DNA of 64,000 nucleotides, from assembly GCF_028682395.1 (NCBI RefSeq), contig NZ_JANHLC010000012.1, forward strand, positions 1 through 64,000, in the 5' to 3' direction. The stretch is from Pseudomonas putida (GTDB lineage: Bacteria; Pseudomonadota; Gammaproteobacteria; Pseudomonadales; Pseudomonadaceae). Below are positions 33,760 through 42,488 of this stretch, one piece after another. A program made the position numbers and the translations under genes. Under the pieces are notes generated by a model, which saw only the letters and a program-made list of their open reading frames with translations, had not been told where the DNA came from and did not search any database. The stretch's first letter is position 1; each line of letters opens with the position of its first letter.

Positions 33760-34115
33760 AGCAATAGACCGACCTGCGTGCGCTTGGGCAGCTTGCTGAC
33801 CACCAGTTGATGGGAGCGCGTCAGCAGCGCGCGCAGTTCATCGGCGCCCAGCGGGTAGGGCGCATTCATGCTGATCCACTGGGCCCGTGCCAGATACGGC
33901 GCCGGGCGGATACCAGGGCGATCGACATGGCCCAGAAACAGCTCCTTGTCGACCTTGAAGGACAGCGAATTGCCCTGCAGGTTAAGCAGGGCGAACATCT
34001 TGGTCTCGGCAATCGAGAACACCCGTACACCGCCCCATTTATAGTCTTCGCGGGCGCCGGGCAAGGACAGGCAAAATTGCGCGACCTGTTCTTCGCTCAG
34101 GGTGTTGTTGCTCAT
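33756..34115 (-). CDS. MmcQ/YjbR family protein
   Basis: Small cytoplasmic protein of 119 aa with the YjbR fold signature: LSLPGAREDYKWGG at the start, SFKVDKELF in the middle and RAQWISMNAP near the C-terminus. Function of the family is poorly defined; DNA binding has been proposed. Its start overlaps the stop of the LysR-type gene in an ATGA, so it is co-translated with that regulator, and its 3' end touches the DUF1294 gene convergently. Confidence 0.9.
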   Translation of the reverse strand: MSNNTLSEEQVAQFCLSLPGAREDYKWGGVRVFSIAETKMFALLNLQGNSLSFKVDKELFLGHVDRPGIRPAPYLARAQWISMNAPYPLGADELRALLTRSHQLVVSKLPKRTQVGLLL

Positions 34116-35020
34116 AGCAATTTATCTCCACAGTTTTTAAAGGCCTGGGTGACATGGTCAATCCAGGCGCGCACGGCTGGCAGCACGCCGCGTCGATGGG
34201 GATAGACCGCCTGCAGCCAACCGCCGGGGAGCGACCATTGCGGCAGCAATTGGACCAGTTGGCCGCTGGCCAGCTCCTGCTCGCAGTACATCATTGGCAG
34301 GATGGTAAAGCCCAGGTCGTCGAGGGCACAGGTCTTGCGCACGATAAAGTCGTCGATGCCCAGGCGTGCTTCAAAGGCCAACTCGCGCTTGTTTCCCTGT
34401 GGGTCGAGCATGCTCAGGTGGACCAGGCGGTCGGCCTCCAGGGCGCCGAGCAGCGGGGCATTTTTCAGGTCGTCCGGGCTGGCGATCCGGTGCTCGCGGA
34501 CAAACGCCGGGGTGGCCACCATGACGGTTTGTGCCTGGCGCAGGCGGCAGGTGACCAGTAGCGGGTCCTCATCGCCCAGCTCCCGTACGCGCAGGGCAAC
34601 ATCGATCCCCTCGCTGATCAAATCGACCCGACGATTGAGCAGCAGCACTTCCAGCTCGACCTGGGGATAGCTGGCCAGAAACGAGGCGATCACATTGGGC
34701 AGGATTTCCTGGGCGAGGCCCACGGGGCAAGACACCCGCAATCGCCCGCGCGGTTCGCTGGACATGCTGGCCACCGCTTCATCGGCCATCTCGGCTTCCA
34801 GGAGCATGGCCTGGCAATGGCGCAGGTAGCGCTCACCGACAGCGGTCAATTTCAGCTTGCGGGTGGTGCGCTGCAAAAGGCGGGTACCCAGGCGCTCCTC
34901 CAGCTCGGCGATGCGCCGTGACAGCCGTGACTTGGGGATCCCCAGTCCGCGACCGGCCGCAGCGAATCCGCCGGCTTCGACCACTTTGGCGAAATAATAG
35001 AGATCATTGAGGTCTTGCAT
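34112..35020 (-). CDS. LysR-type transcriptional regulator
   Basis: Protein of 302 aa with the N-terminal winged helix-turn-helix (AKVVEAGGFAAAGRGLGIPKSRLSRRIAELE) and a C-terminal effector-binding domain starting at about residue 90 (RGRLRVSCPVG). It is divergent from the azoR gene, the classic arrangement for a regulator of a quinone- or electrophile-responsive reductase. A short inverted repeat lies just before its start, suggesting autoregulation. Confidence 0.93.
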   Translation of the reverse strand: MQDLNDLYYFAKVVEAGGFAAAGRGLGIPKSRLSRRIAELEERLGTRLLQRTTRKLKLTAVGERYLRHCQAMLLEAEMADEAVASMSSEPRGRLRVSCPVGLAQEILPNVIASFLASYPQVELEVLLLNRRVDLISEGIDVALRVRELGDEDPLLVTCRLRQAQTVMVATPAFVREHRIASPDDLKNAPLLGALEADRLVHLSMLDPQGNKRELAFEARLGIDDFIVRKTCALDDLGFTILPMMYCEQELASGQLVQLLPQWSLPGGWLQAVYPHRRGVLPAVRAWIDHVTQAFKNCGDKLL

Positions 35021-35034
35021 GTGTGGCAGCTCTA

Positions 35035-35054
35035 TTGTCCTACTGGTGAGACAA
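35035..35054. promoter_or_regulatory. Candidate LysR-type operator
   Basis: Inverted repeat TTGTC-N10-GACAA in the 128-base divergent region between the regulator and azoR genes, 15 bases from the regulator start. Size and position fit a LysR-type recognition site; no binding data. Confidence 0.4.
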
Positions 35055-35148
35055 ACTATCGCATTTGAGCTGACTAATCTTCTATTGGTTTCGCCTGTAG
35101 GATTATCCCATCTGATCGCCGGTGGCGGTCCTCACGTGGAGATCCCTC

Positions 35149-35757
35149 ATGAAACTGCTGCATATCGATTCGAGCATCCTTGGTGAACATTCGGCTTCCC
35201 GCCAACTGAGCCAGGAGCTGGTTGAAGCCTGGAAAGCCGCCCAGCCGCAAGCTGAGGTCAGCTACCGTGACCTGGCCAGCGACGCGATCAGCCATTTCTC
35301 TTCCGCTACTCTGCTGGCCGCCGGCACTGCCGAGGCGTTGCGCGATGCAGCCCTGCGCCATGAAGCAGAACTCAGCGCTTCTACCCTGGCCGAGTTTCTC
35401 GCGGCCGATGCCGTGGTCATTGCGGCGCCGATGTACAACTTCAGCATTCCCAGCCAACTCAAGGCGTGGATCGACCGGATTGCGGTCGCCGGCCAGACGT
35501 TTCGTTACACCGAAGTCGGCCCTGAAGGCTTGTGCGGTAACAAGAAGGTGATCATTGTCTCCACGGCCGGCGGTCTGCACGTGGGGCAGCCTACCGGGGT
35601 GGGTCATGAGGACTACCTGAAAGTCATGCTGGGGTTCCTCGGCATCACCGATATCGAGTTTGTGCGCGCCCATGGCTTGGCTTATGGCGAAGACGTGCGC
35701 AGCAAAGCCCTCAGCGACGCTCGGGCGCAAATCAGCGAGCAGTTCGCCGCCGCGTAA
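35149..35757 (+). CDS. azoR: FMN-dependent NADH azoreductase
   Basis: Flavodoxin-fold quinone/azo reductase of 202 aa. Motifs: LLHIDSSILGEHSASRQLS (FMN phosphate loop), VVIAAPMYNFSIPSQLKAW and the later VSTAGGLH. Length matches AzoR. It reduces quinones and azo compounds with NADH and may protect from thiol stress. ATG at 35149 has GGAG upstream and begins the conserved strand. Divergent from the LysR-type regulator. Confidence 0.93.
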   Translation: MKLLHIDSSILGEHSASRQLSQELVEAWKAAQPQAEVSYRDLASDAISHFSSATLLAAGTAEALRDAALRHEAELSASTLAEFLAADAVVIAAPMYNFSIPSQLKAWIDRIAVAGQTFRYTEVGPEGLCGNKKVIIVSTAGGLHVGQPTGVGHEDYLKVMLGFLGITDIEFVRAHGLAYGEDVRSKALSDARAQISEQFAAA

Positions 35758-35798
35758 AAGCGCTGTAAATGGGCGCGGCCCCCCGCGTTGCAGCGGCT

Positions 35799-35847
35799 AA
35801 ACTCCGTACATCCACCCATGAACATGGGGCGGTGTCCGGAGTTTTTT
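35799..35847 (+). terminator. Long-stem terminator after azoR
   Basis: Outer 8-bp stem AAACTCCG/CGGAGTTT closes an inner CCCATG/CATGGG hairpin and is followed by a run of T. It lies 42 bases after the azoR stop. Confidence 0.8.
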
Positions 35848-36005
35848 GCCTTTCAAGGGGCGTATGGCGCGGGTTATGCAGTGCATTGATGTAGGCTGCG
35901 CTACCCAGACCCCGTCGGCTGATTCGTGAAGCTGGGTTCAGGCCCGGATTTCAAGCACTTGCAGGGAGCAGGGGTGGCGCGCAAGCATTGAAGGTGGGCA
36001 TTCCC

Positions 36006-37037
36006 ATGAAGCGTCTGTGTGCACTGCTACTGATTTTCCTGTCGAGCAGCCTGGTAACAGTGCACGCGGCCCATCCGCAACACTGGAGCGTCGGCTACCA
36101 TCGGCTGACCTTCCTCGATCCGCTGGATTTGCAGCCCATGAAGGCCATTGCCTTCTATCCCTCGACCGGTCGTGAACAGCGGAGCAAGATTGGCGGCTAC
36201 GCGATTCAGGCGGCTGCCGAGGCGAAGGTTGCCATCGGTCGCTTTCCCTTGCTGATGCTGTCCCATGGTAATACCGGTACGCCCTTGGCCCTGCACGATC
36301 TGGCGACCTCATTGGCCCGCCAGGGCTTTATTGTAGTGGCGGTGTTGCACCCCGGGGACAACTACAAGGACCACAGTCGCCTGGGGACCCTGAGCAACCT
36401 ATATGGGCGGCCGATGCAGATTTCCGAGGCCATCACCGCGACGCTGGGCGATCCGATGCTGTCACCGTTTATCGAGCCCAGGGAGGTCGGGGTTATCGGG
36501 TACTCGGCCGGTGGTGAGACGGCGTTGATACTGTCCGGCGCCCAGCCCAGCCTGGACCGCCTGCGCCGCTATTGTCAGGAGCGACCGCAGGACAACGATG
36601 CCTGCAAGACCCAAGGCGAGCTGATTGCCGATCGCGACGACCTGCAGCCGGAGGCTGACCCACGGGTGGGCGCGTTGATGCTGATGGCGCCGCTCAGCCT
36701 GATGTTCGGCCGCGAGACGCTGTCCGGCGTGCATGTGCCGGTGCTGCTGTATAGCGGTGATGGCGACAGCCTGGTATTTCCCGACAAAAATGCAGCTGCG
36801 CTGGCGCGCAAGCTGCCGGTGGCGCCCCAGTTCAGGTTGTTGGCCGGGGCGGGCCATTTCGTGTTTATGGCGCCCTGCGATGATGAGCAGCGGCAAGCGA
36901 CCCCGGGGCTGTGCAACGATGCGGCGGGGGTCAATCGCGAGGATATCCATCGTGACTTGATCCATGAGGCCGGGCTGTTTTTTTCGCGTACCTTGAGCGT
37001 GCCCAGCGGCGCGGGGCTGCAAACGGCGGGTCACTGA
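36006..37037 (+). CDS. Exported alpha/beta hydrolase (dienelactone-hydrolase/PAF-AH-like)
   Basis: Secreted protein of 343 aa with a signal peptide (TVHA/AHPQ). The nucleophile elbow is GYSAGGE, the oxyanion-side strand FPLLMLSHGNTG, and a late GAGHFVF provides the likely catalytic His. The fold is that of predicted dienelactone hydrolases/lipases. ATG at 36006 starts the signal peptide; upstream codons lack hydrophobicity. It ends one base from the convergent MFS gene. Substrate unknown. Confidence 0.87.
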   Translation: MKRLCALLLIFLSSSLVTVHAAHPQHWSVGYHRLTFLDPLDLQPMKAIAFYPSTGREQRSKIGGYAIQAAAEAKVAIGRFPLLMLSHGNTGTPLALHDLATSLARQGFIVVAVLHPGDNYKDHSRLGTLSNLYGRPMQISEAITATLGDPMLSPFIEPREVGVIGYSAGGETALILSGAQPSLDRLRRYCQERPQDNDACKTQGELIADRDDLQPEADPRVGALMLMAPLSLMFGRETLSGVHVPVLLYSGDGDSLVFPDKNAAALARKLPVAPQFRLLAGAGHFVFMAPCDDEQRQATPGLCNDAAGVNREDIHRDLIHEAGLFFSRTLSVPSGAGLQTAGH

Positions 37038-37038
37038 G

Positions 37039-38223
37039 TCAGGCCGCTCGGCGTGAAAGCACGAGCGTCAGGCCCAAACCCAGCAGCGACAGCAGGGCCG
37101 CGCTGAAGAAAATCCACGGATAGCCAAGGTTCAGGGCTACGGCGCCCATCAATGGGCCGGCGATCGCCAGGGCCAGGTCAAAGAACAAGGCGTAGGCGCT
37201 GAGCCCTGCGCCACGGCTGCTGGTGGGCACCTGTTTGATCGCTTCCACGCCGAGCGCCGGATAGACCAGCGAGAGGCCGATTCCAGTCAGCCCGGCACCG
37301 GCCAGGGCCACGGCGGTGGAGGGGGCCAGCCAGAGCAGGCCCAGGCCCAAGGTCTCGATGCTCATGCAGGCAATGGCGGCGGCAAATCCGCCAAAGCGGT
37401 TGATGCAGCCGATAAAAAATAGCCGGGCGACGATAAAGCACAGGCCAAAGACCGTCAGGCAGTACGCGGCGCCGCTCCAGCCACGTTCGATATAGAACAG
37501 TGCAATAAAGGTAGTCAGGGTGCCATAGCCGATGGACGCCAGCGTCAGGCTGGTACCGTAGGGTGCGATCCGGCCGAATACAGCGCGAAACGACAAGCGC
37601 TCGCCACGAATCAGCGGCACCGAGGGTTTGTTGCGGATCAGCAGCAGGGCACCCATGGCCAGCGCCGAGAGGCTGAGGCCAAGGCTGCTGAAGCCATAAT
37701 GCTCGACCATCACCACGCCCAGCGGAGCACCAATGGCAATCGCCCCGTAGGAAGCGATGCCGTTCCAGGAAATCACCCGGGCCGTATGTTCGGCACCGAC
37801 CTGGCCGATGCCCCAACTGATGGTGCCAACGCCAATCAGGCCCTGGGCGATGCCCAGCAACAGGCGCCCGCTAATCAGGACGCCCAGGCTCAGCAGTGGC
37901 AGGTGCTGCCAATGGGCCGACAGCCAGGTGAGCGCACCACTCAGGAAAATTCCCAGCAGACCGTAGATGATTGCCCGCTTGGTGCCGATGCTATCGGCCA
38001 CGCGCCCGGCCATGGGGCGGCTGAGCAGGGTCGCCAGGTACTGCGAGCCGATGGTCAGGCCGGCGATGATGGCACTGAAGCCCAGTTGGTCATGGACATA
38101 GCCGGGCAGCACGGCAATGGGCAGGCCGATGCAGAGGAACGCAATAAAGGTATAGAAGACGATGGAGACGATTTGCAGGGTGATGGCCATGGAGCTGGCT
38201 TGGGGGGCTGACTGCGCAGGCAT
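37039..38223 (-). CDS. MFS transporter (YhhS/arabinose efflux-like)
   Basis: Major facilitator protein of 394 aa with twelve hydrophobic helices and the loop 2-3 motif RPMAGRVADSIGTKRAI (GxxxD..G.(K/R)R type). The second half opens with GYGTLTTFIALFYIERGW. It resembles the YhhS group of drug/sugar exporters. The ATG at 38223 gives a short cytoplasmic leader; a later Met (MAITLQ) is an alternative start. Substrate cannot be read from sequence. Confidence 0.9.
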   Translation of the reverse strand: MPAQSAPQASSMAITLQIVSIVFYTFIAFLCIGLPIAVLPGYVHDQLGFSAIIAGLTIGSQYLATLLSRPMAGRVADSIGTKRAIIYGLLGIFLSGALTWLSAHWQHLPLLSLGVLISGRLLLGIAQGLIGVGTISWGIGQVGAEHTARVISWNGIASYGAIAIGAPLGVVMVEHYGFSSLGLSLSALAMGALLLIRNKPSVPLIRGERLSFRAVFGRIAPYGTSLTLASIGYGTLTTFIALFYIERGWSGAAYCLTVFGLCFIVARLFFIGCINRFGGFAAAIACMSIETLGLGLLWLAPSTAVALAGAGLTGIGLSLVYPALGVEAIKQVPTSSRGAGLSAYALFFDLALAIAGPLMGAVALNLGYPWIFFSAALLSLLGLGLTLVLSRRAA

Positions 38224-38346
38224 GGCGGCTCGATCGCGGGCGGGCGGTGGGAGTGCGCCATGATGGCGTGCCCCGGACGTAAATGAAAGCAGGCTAACGA
38301 CTTGCTCGGCACTCTTGGTGCGCCCACTGAGTGCTGCACCCACGCA

Positions 38347-38372
38347 AAAGCCCCGTCAGGGGACGGGGCTTT
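38347..38372 (-). terminator. Rho-independent terminator of the ABC-F gene
   Basis: Eleven-bp stem AAAGCCCCGTC/GACGGGGCTTT with a four-base loop and T4 on the minus strand, 21 bases after the ABC-F stop codon. Confidence 0.9.
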
Positions 38373-38392
38373 GGGTGGCTGCAAAGACGACG

Positions 38393-39979
38393 TTAGAACA
38401 CGACGCCCTGGCTGCGCAGGTAGTCGTCGTAGGTGCCGCTGAAGTCGATCACGCCGCTTGGGCTCAGCTCGATGATACGCGTGGCCAGGGAGGATACGAA
38501 CTCACGGTCGTGGCTGACGAAGATCAGCGTGCCCGGGTAGTTTTCCAGCGCCAGGTTCAGCGATTCGATGGATTCCATGTCCAAGTGGTTGGTCGGTTCG
38601 TCCATGATCAGTACGTTCGGCTTTTGCAGGATCAGCTTGCCGAACAGCATGCGGCCCTGTTCACCCCCGGAGATGACCTTGACCGACTTGAGGATCTCGT
38701 CGTTGGAGAACAGCATGCGGCCCAGGGTGCCACGGATAACCTGTTCGCCTTGGGTCCACTGGCCCATCCAGTCGAACAGGCTCATGTCCTCTTCGAAGTC
38801 GTGGGCGTGGTCCTGGGCGTAGTAACCCAGTTCAGCGGCATCGGTCCACTTCACGGAGCCGGCATCCGGGGTCAGTTCGTTGACCAGGGTGCGCAGCAGG
38901 GTAGTCTTGCCGATCCCGTTCGGGCCGATGATCGCGACGCGCTCGCCGGCTTCGACCTGGAAGCTGAAGTCCTTGAACAGTGGCTTGCCGTCGAAGCCTT
39001 TGGCCATGTGCTCGACGATGACCGCCTGGCGGTGCAGCTTTTTGGTTTGCTCGAAGCGGATGAACGGGCTCACACGGCTCGAAGGCTTGACCTCGGCCAG
39101 TTGGATCTTGTCGATCGCCTTGGCGCGGGAAGTCGCTTGCTTGGCTTTCGAGGCGTTGGCCGAGAAGCGGCTGACGAAGGACTGCAGCTCGCTGATCTGG
39201 GCTTTTTTCTTGGCGTTGTCCGACAGCAATTGCTCGCGGGACTGGGTCGCGACGGTCATGTACTCGTCGTAGTTGCCCGGGAATAGGCGCAACTCACCGT
39301 AGTCCAGGTCAGCCATGTGGGTGCACACGCTGTTCAGGAAGTGACGGTCGTGGGAGATGATGATCATCAGGCTGTTACGCTGGGTCAGGATGTTTTCCAG
39401 CCAGCGAATGGTGTTGATGTCCAGGTGGTTGGTCGGTTCGTCGAGCAACAGCACTTCTGGATCGGAAAACAGCGCCTGGGCCAGCAAGACGCGCAGTTTC
39501 CAGCCTGGGGAGACTTCGCTCATCGGGCCGAAGTGCTGTTCCAGGGGGATACCCAGGCCCAACAGCAGCTCGCCGGCACGGGATTCGGCGGTGTAGCCGT
39601 CCATTTCGGCGAATTCGGTTTCCAGCTCGGCGACGGCCATGCCGTCTTCTTCGCTCATTTCCGGCAGGGAGTAGATGCGGTCGCGCTCGGCCTTGACCCG
39701 CCACAACTCTTCGTGACCCATGATCACGGTGTCGAGCACGGTGAATTCTTCATAGGCGAACTGGTCCTGGCGCAGTTTACCCAGGCGCACATTCGGTTCC
39801 AGCATGACCTGGCCGCCCGACGGGTCGAGGTCGCCACCGAGGATTTTCATGAAGGTTGACTTGCCGCACCCGTTGGCACCGATCAGGCCGTAACGATTGC
39901 CGCTGCCGAACTTGACGGAAACGTTCTCGAAGAGCGGCTTGGCGCCGAATTGCATCGTGATGTTAGCTGTGGAGATCAA
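38393..39979 (-). CDS. ybiT: ABC-F ribosome-associated ATPase, YbiT type
   Basis: Cytoplasmic protein of 528 aa with two ABC ATPase domains and no membrane part. Walker A motifs are GANGCGKST and GPNGIGKTT; Walker B/signature regions include LLLDEPTNHLD and MDEPTNHLD. Between them lies the basic P-site-tRNA-interaction linker with SFVSRFSANASKAKQATSRAK, closely like E. coli YbiT. These proteins act on stalled or initiating ribosomes. The TTG start at 39979 gives an N-terminus (ISTANITMQFG) aligning with YbiT; an ATG eight codons later would remove the first strand. Confidence 0.95.
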   Translation of the reverse strand: MISTANITMQFGAKPLFENVSVKFGSGNRYGLIGANGCGKSTFMKILGGDLDPSGGQVMLEPNVRLGKLRQDQFAYEEFTVLDTVIMGHEELWRVKAERDRIYSLPEMSEEDGMAVAELETEFAEMDGYTAESRAGELLLGLGIPLEQHFGPMSEVSPGWKLRVLLAQALFSDPEVLLLDEPTNHLDINTIRWLENILTQRNSLMIIISHDRHFLNSVCTHMADLDYGELRLFPGNYDEYMTVATQSREQLLSDNAKKKAQISELQSFVSRFSANASKAKQATSRAKAIDKIQLAEVKPSSRVSPFIRFEQTKKLHRQAVIVEHMAKGFDGKPLFKDFSFQVEAGERVAIIGPNGIGKTTLLRTLVNELTPDAGSVKWTDAAELGYYAQDHAHDFEEDMSLFDWMGQWTQGEQVIRGTLGRMLFSNDEILKSVKVISGGEQGRMLFGKLILQKPNVLIMDEPTNHLDMESIESLNLALENYPGTLIFVSHDREFVSSLATRIIELSPSGVIDFSGTYDDYLRSQGVVF

Positions 39980-39999
39980 TTACTTTACCTATCAAGGGG

Positions 40000-40273
40000 T
40001 TACGTTGCGCTTGCTTGAGCTGGGACCAATGTGGGGCCAATCTGGAGTTTTTCCAGTTCACTCCAGGCTGGGCCTGAGTTGATCCAGCGCGCATAAGTCG
40101 ACAGCAGCATCGGCGCAGGGTGGCCGAGTTGCAGGAGAGATGAATGCGGGGTTCATGCCGGACATAACGCATATTGTCGCATATGTAGGGCGGCAGTTGT
40201 ATGGCAGCCTGTATCGGATGCCCAGCGCTCCCAGGGCCGGCCCCCATTGCTTATGCCTAGTCAGGCGTCTGAG
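40000..40273 (-). pseudogene. C-terminal remnant of a phage/ICE tyrosine integrase, frameshifted
   Basis: On the minus strand from 40273 the codons read ALGIRYRLPYNC, TYATICVMSGMNPAFIS and then, after a +1 shift near 40135, LQLGHPAPMLLSTYARWIN followed by ELEKLQIGP and a TAA at 40000. This is the catalytic C-terminus of a tyrosine recombinase: the LGH box and the Tyr nucleophile in STYARW are present, while the box II region reads YNCRPTYAT where relatives have RHTYAT. About 90 codons remain; an in-frame stop at 40274 and the shift rule out function. It lies directly before the ABC-F start codon at the edge of a block of orphan genes. Confidence 0.82.
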
Positions 40274-40330
40274 TTAGGTGTGCGCTCATCTACACAGTTT
40301 TAGATCGGGCCGGACTATAGCGCTATCGGC

Positions 40331-40975
40331 TCAGCCAAAAAGGGCACGCTGCCATTGCTGTTCACCGATGATGGCTATAGGGCTGCCACTCTCTCTCAAC
40401 TCGACGGCCTTCATTATTTTTGTTCCGTAGCTGCTATGGCGCCACTGATCGTTTCCGATGCTGCCCACGACCAGATAATGGATCTTCTTGCTGACGCCGG
40501 CGCCAATAATACCGCCTCGATCTTCGACCAGGGCCTGGCAGTCTTTCCGCGGGCCGTAGGCCATGATCCCGGTGAAAACGAACAGTCGGCCATTCCAGGC
40601 CAGTTCCGGTTCAGGGCTGTTGAAGGGGAGATCATTGGGGGCGCTGTACTGTTGATCGCTTGCCTTGGGCTTGTCGATACTCAGGCCGCTAAAGCCTTGC
40701 AGAAGACCGATAAGCTCAAGTGACTCATCGGCATCGAGTACGCCATCCAGGAGCATGTTGGACAAGCGTGCATACAACAGATTGATCACGGGGTCTTCAA
40801 GGTGAACGAGGTTGGTTTCAATCCAATCCTTGAGAAACAGTCCTTCAGCGGTCGAGATAGTGCCATCGGCGGCGAGCCCGGCGGCAAGGCCAACGAGTAC
40901 GTCGGCCGAGCGCCTGTCGATTCTCGCGCTATGGAAGTACCGGCTGTGTGCAAATTCGTCGTGAATATCAGTCAT
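40331..40975 (-). CDS. BRCT-domain protein, orphan
   Basis: Protein of 214 aa. The N-terminal half (about 10-95) is helical with LVGLAAGLAADGTIS and LDGVLDADESLELIG, resembling tellurite-resistance/TerB-like repeats in style. The C-terminal half (about 125-214) is a BRCT domain: NGRLFVFTGIMAYGPRKD, VEDRGGIIGAGVSKK and YLVVG. Similar tails occur in DNA ligases and in phage/island proteins. ATG 40975 follows a purine-rich site; the extended frame adds an unrelated 35 residues. A small protein gene lies 37 bases upstream on the same strand. Role unknown; DNA-metabolism partner binding is an inference. Confidence 0.8.
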   Translation of the reverse strand: MTDIHDEFAHSRYFHSARIDRRSADVLVGLAAGLAADGTISTAEGLFLKDWIETNLVHLEDPVINLLYARLSNMLLDGVLDADESLELIGLLQGFSGLSIDKPKASDQQYSAPNDLPFNSPEPELAWNGRLFVFTGIMAYGPRKDCQALVEDRGGIIGAGVSKKIHYLVVGSIGNDQWRHSSYGTKIMKAVELRESGSPIAIIGEQQWQRALFG

Positions 40976-41012
40976 ACCTTCATCCTTGAGCAGAGACACA
41001 TGACGGGTTGGA

Positions 41013-41222
41013 TCAGTGGATGGTCGAGGCTCTTCGAAACTCGCCGATACGGATCCGGTCCAGCGCTCGGTTGAGCCCATCCAGGGCGTTCAGTAGGGCC
41101 TCTGCTTCGGCCTCGCGGCCCTCACCCCAAAGGCGTTCCGCCATTTTATTGAGGGCCTGGATCGCGTGCTCAATCTCGGCAGCGGTGGCTGTTGCTTTAC
41201 GTTCAGGCTGTTTCTTCGGCAT
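41013..41222 (-). CDS. Small helical hypothetical protein (69 aa)
   Basis: Protein of 69 aa with a basic start (MPKKQPERK) and a long amphipathic helix region (EIEHAIQALNKMAERLWGEG, then EAEALLNALDGLNRALDRI), possibly a coiled coil. AAGGG lies seven bases before the ATG at 41222; a longer open frame upstream has no ribosome site. It is followed by the BRCT gene 37 bases on and may form an operon with it. I do not recognise a family. Confidence 0.65.
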   Translation of the reverse strand: MPKKQPERKATATAAEIEHAIQALNKMAERLWGEGREAEAEALLNALDGLNRALDRIRIGEFRRASTIH

Positions 41223-41488
41223 TTGATGACCCTTATAGCAGGGCATTATCCTCATTTTTTTGCGCAAATACATCGCCACTAAATGACCGCGCCTGCAGCC
41301 AAGGCTAATCAGCCTTAGCCCGTACAACCCGCCTTGTCCGCACTTTGCTCGTAGACTCGGTCGGCTGCTCAGATTGCCCATGCACCTGGTGGACGGGTGT
41401 GTGTTGCTGCTGTCGATCTGCGTGTTTCGCTGTTGCCCTCTCCTTGATAGCATACTGATATTGCAGTCGCTGAAATAAGGAAATCAGA

Positions 41489-41842
41489 GTGAAGCAAGCG
41501 ATCCTGAAAGCGTTTGGCAGTATCTCTGCCGAGTATTATGTGAAGCATTTTTTCATCGGCGCGATCCTGCCGTTCATTGGCTGGTTGATGCCCAAGCCCT
41601 GGGAGTTTTGGGTATATCCATTTGTCATCGTCAGTTGCCTGCTGTACCCGTACTCAAGGTTTATCTATGACAAGCTGCTAGGTGGCGTGGAGCGGTTTGT
41701 CACCAGTTTGCTGAGCGGCAACATGGCGTTTCTGGCCAAGGGTTTCACGGTTTTTTCCTGCTTCTGCTTTGCCATTCTCATGGCGCCGATCGGGCTGTTT
41801 TACCTGTATCACTATCCGGACGAGGTCGCCCTGGAGGATTGA
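41489..41842 (+). CDS. Small membrane protein, unknown function (117 aa)
   Basis: Protein of 117 aa with three hydrophobic segments (about 20-36, 42-54 and 83-108). It starts MKQAILKAFGSISAEYYVKH and ends acidic (DEVALED). GTG start at 41489 has AAGGA seven bases upstream, and a strong terminator follows the stop. This looks like a genuine monocistronic gene of the accessory patch. No known family recognised. Confidence 0.7.
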   Translation: MKQAILKAFGSISAEYYVKHFFIGAILPFIGWLMPKPWEFWVYPFVIVSCLLYPYSRFIYDKLLGGVERFVTSLLSGNMAFLAKGFTVFSCFCFAILMAPIGLFYLYHYPDEVALED

Positions 41843-41863
41843 TCCAGGCACCCTCTGGTCCAC

Positions 41864-41892
41864 AAAAAGCCCCGCCAAGTGCGGGGCTTTTT
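41864..41892 (+). terminator. Rho-independent terminator
   Basis: Twelve-bp stem AAAAAGCCCCGC/GCGGGGCTTTTT with a five-base loop, usable in both directions between the membrane protein gene and the convergent lipoprotein gene. Confidence 0.92.
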
Positions 41893-41938
41893 ATTGTGGG
41901 TGGTGAAGGCACCAGGCTGGCCGCTTCAGCGCAACGGC

Positions 41939-42301
41939 TTATGCATCCGGCGGGACATCGTCCACGGAGAGTGGGTCGCCCTTGTGAAGCGAACGGCATT
42001 TCTCTGAGTTGTAGATGTTGACCAGAAGCTGGTCCTGGTCGTGTCGGGAGAGCGATTTAAGCCCCCACTTCGCCTTGATCTCGTCATGCATTTTCTGGAA
42101 GTCGGCAGGCTCTGGTTTGTACCCGCTTTTGGCGGCGACCCAGTTGGCATGATCGGTAATCACATCGATCATCCCGGGTTTGCCGACCAGTTTGGCCGCC
42201 ATGGAGCATTCCAGGATCTGCTTTATTTCGTTCTTGGCGTTGTCATTTGAACAACCGGCCAGCACGCAGACCGAGGCAGCAAGGGCAATGAGCTTTTTCA
42301 A
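41939..42301 (-). CDS. Small predicted lipoprotein (120 aa)
   Basis: Protein of 120 aa with a lipoprotein signal peptide: KKLIALAASVCVLAGC, giving lipidation at the Cys about residue 17. The mature part is helical (NEIKQILECSMAAKL, FQKMHDEIKAKWG) with two further Cys that could pair. A TTG start at 42301 is chosen because GGAAGG lies six bases upstream and the signal peptide begins there; a longer frame adds 14 residues before it. Function unknown. Confidence 0.75.
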   Translation of the reverse strand: MKKLIALAASVCVLAGCSNDNAKNEIKQILECSMAAKLVGKPGMIDVITDHANWVAAKSGYKPEPADFQKMHDEIKAKWGLKSLSRHDQDQLLVNIYNSEKCRSLHKGDPLSVDDVPPDA

Positions 42302-42488
42302 TTCGGGCCTTCCGTGAGCAAAAGAAGGCAATTGAAGCAGCACCGGAACGGGCCTATCAACTAGTTAAAGGCCATTTGCTATTATTTGCCCGGTAAGGGC
42401 TCTACAAATAGCGTCGTCATGGGCCTGCTGGCGCTTGGGGATGGCGCTGGCCTACTAAAAATAAACACAATTCATGGAGTGAATGGGC

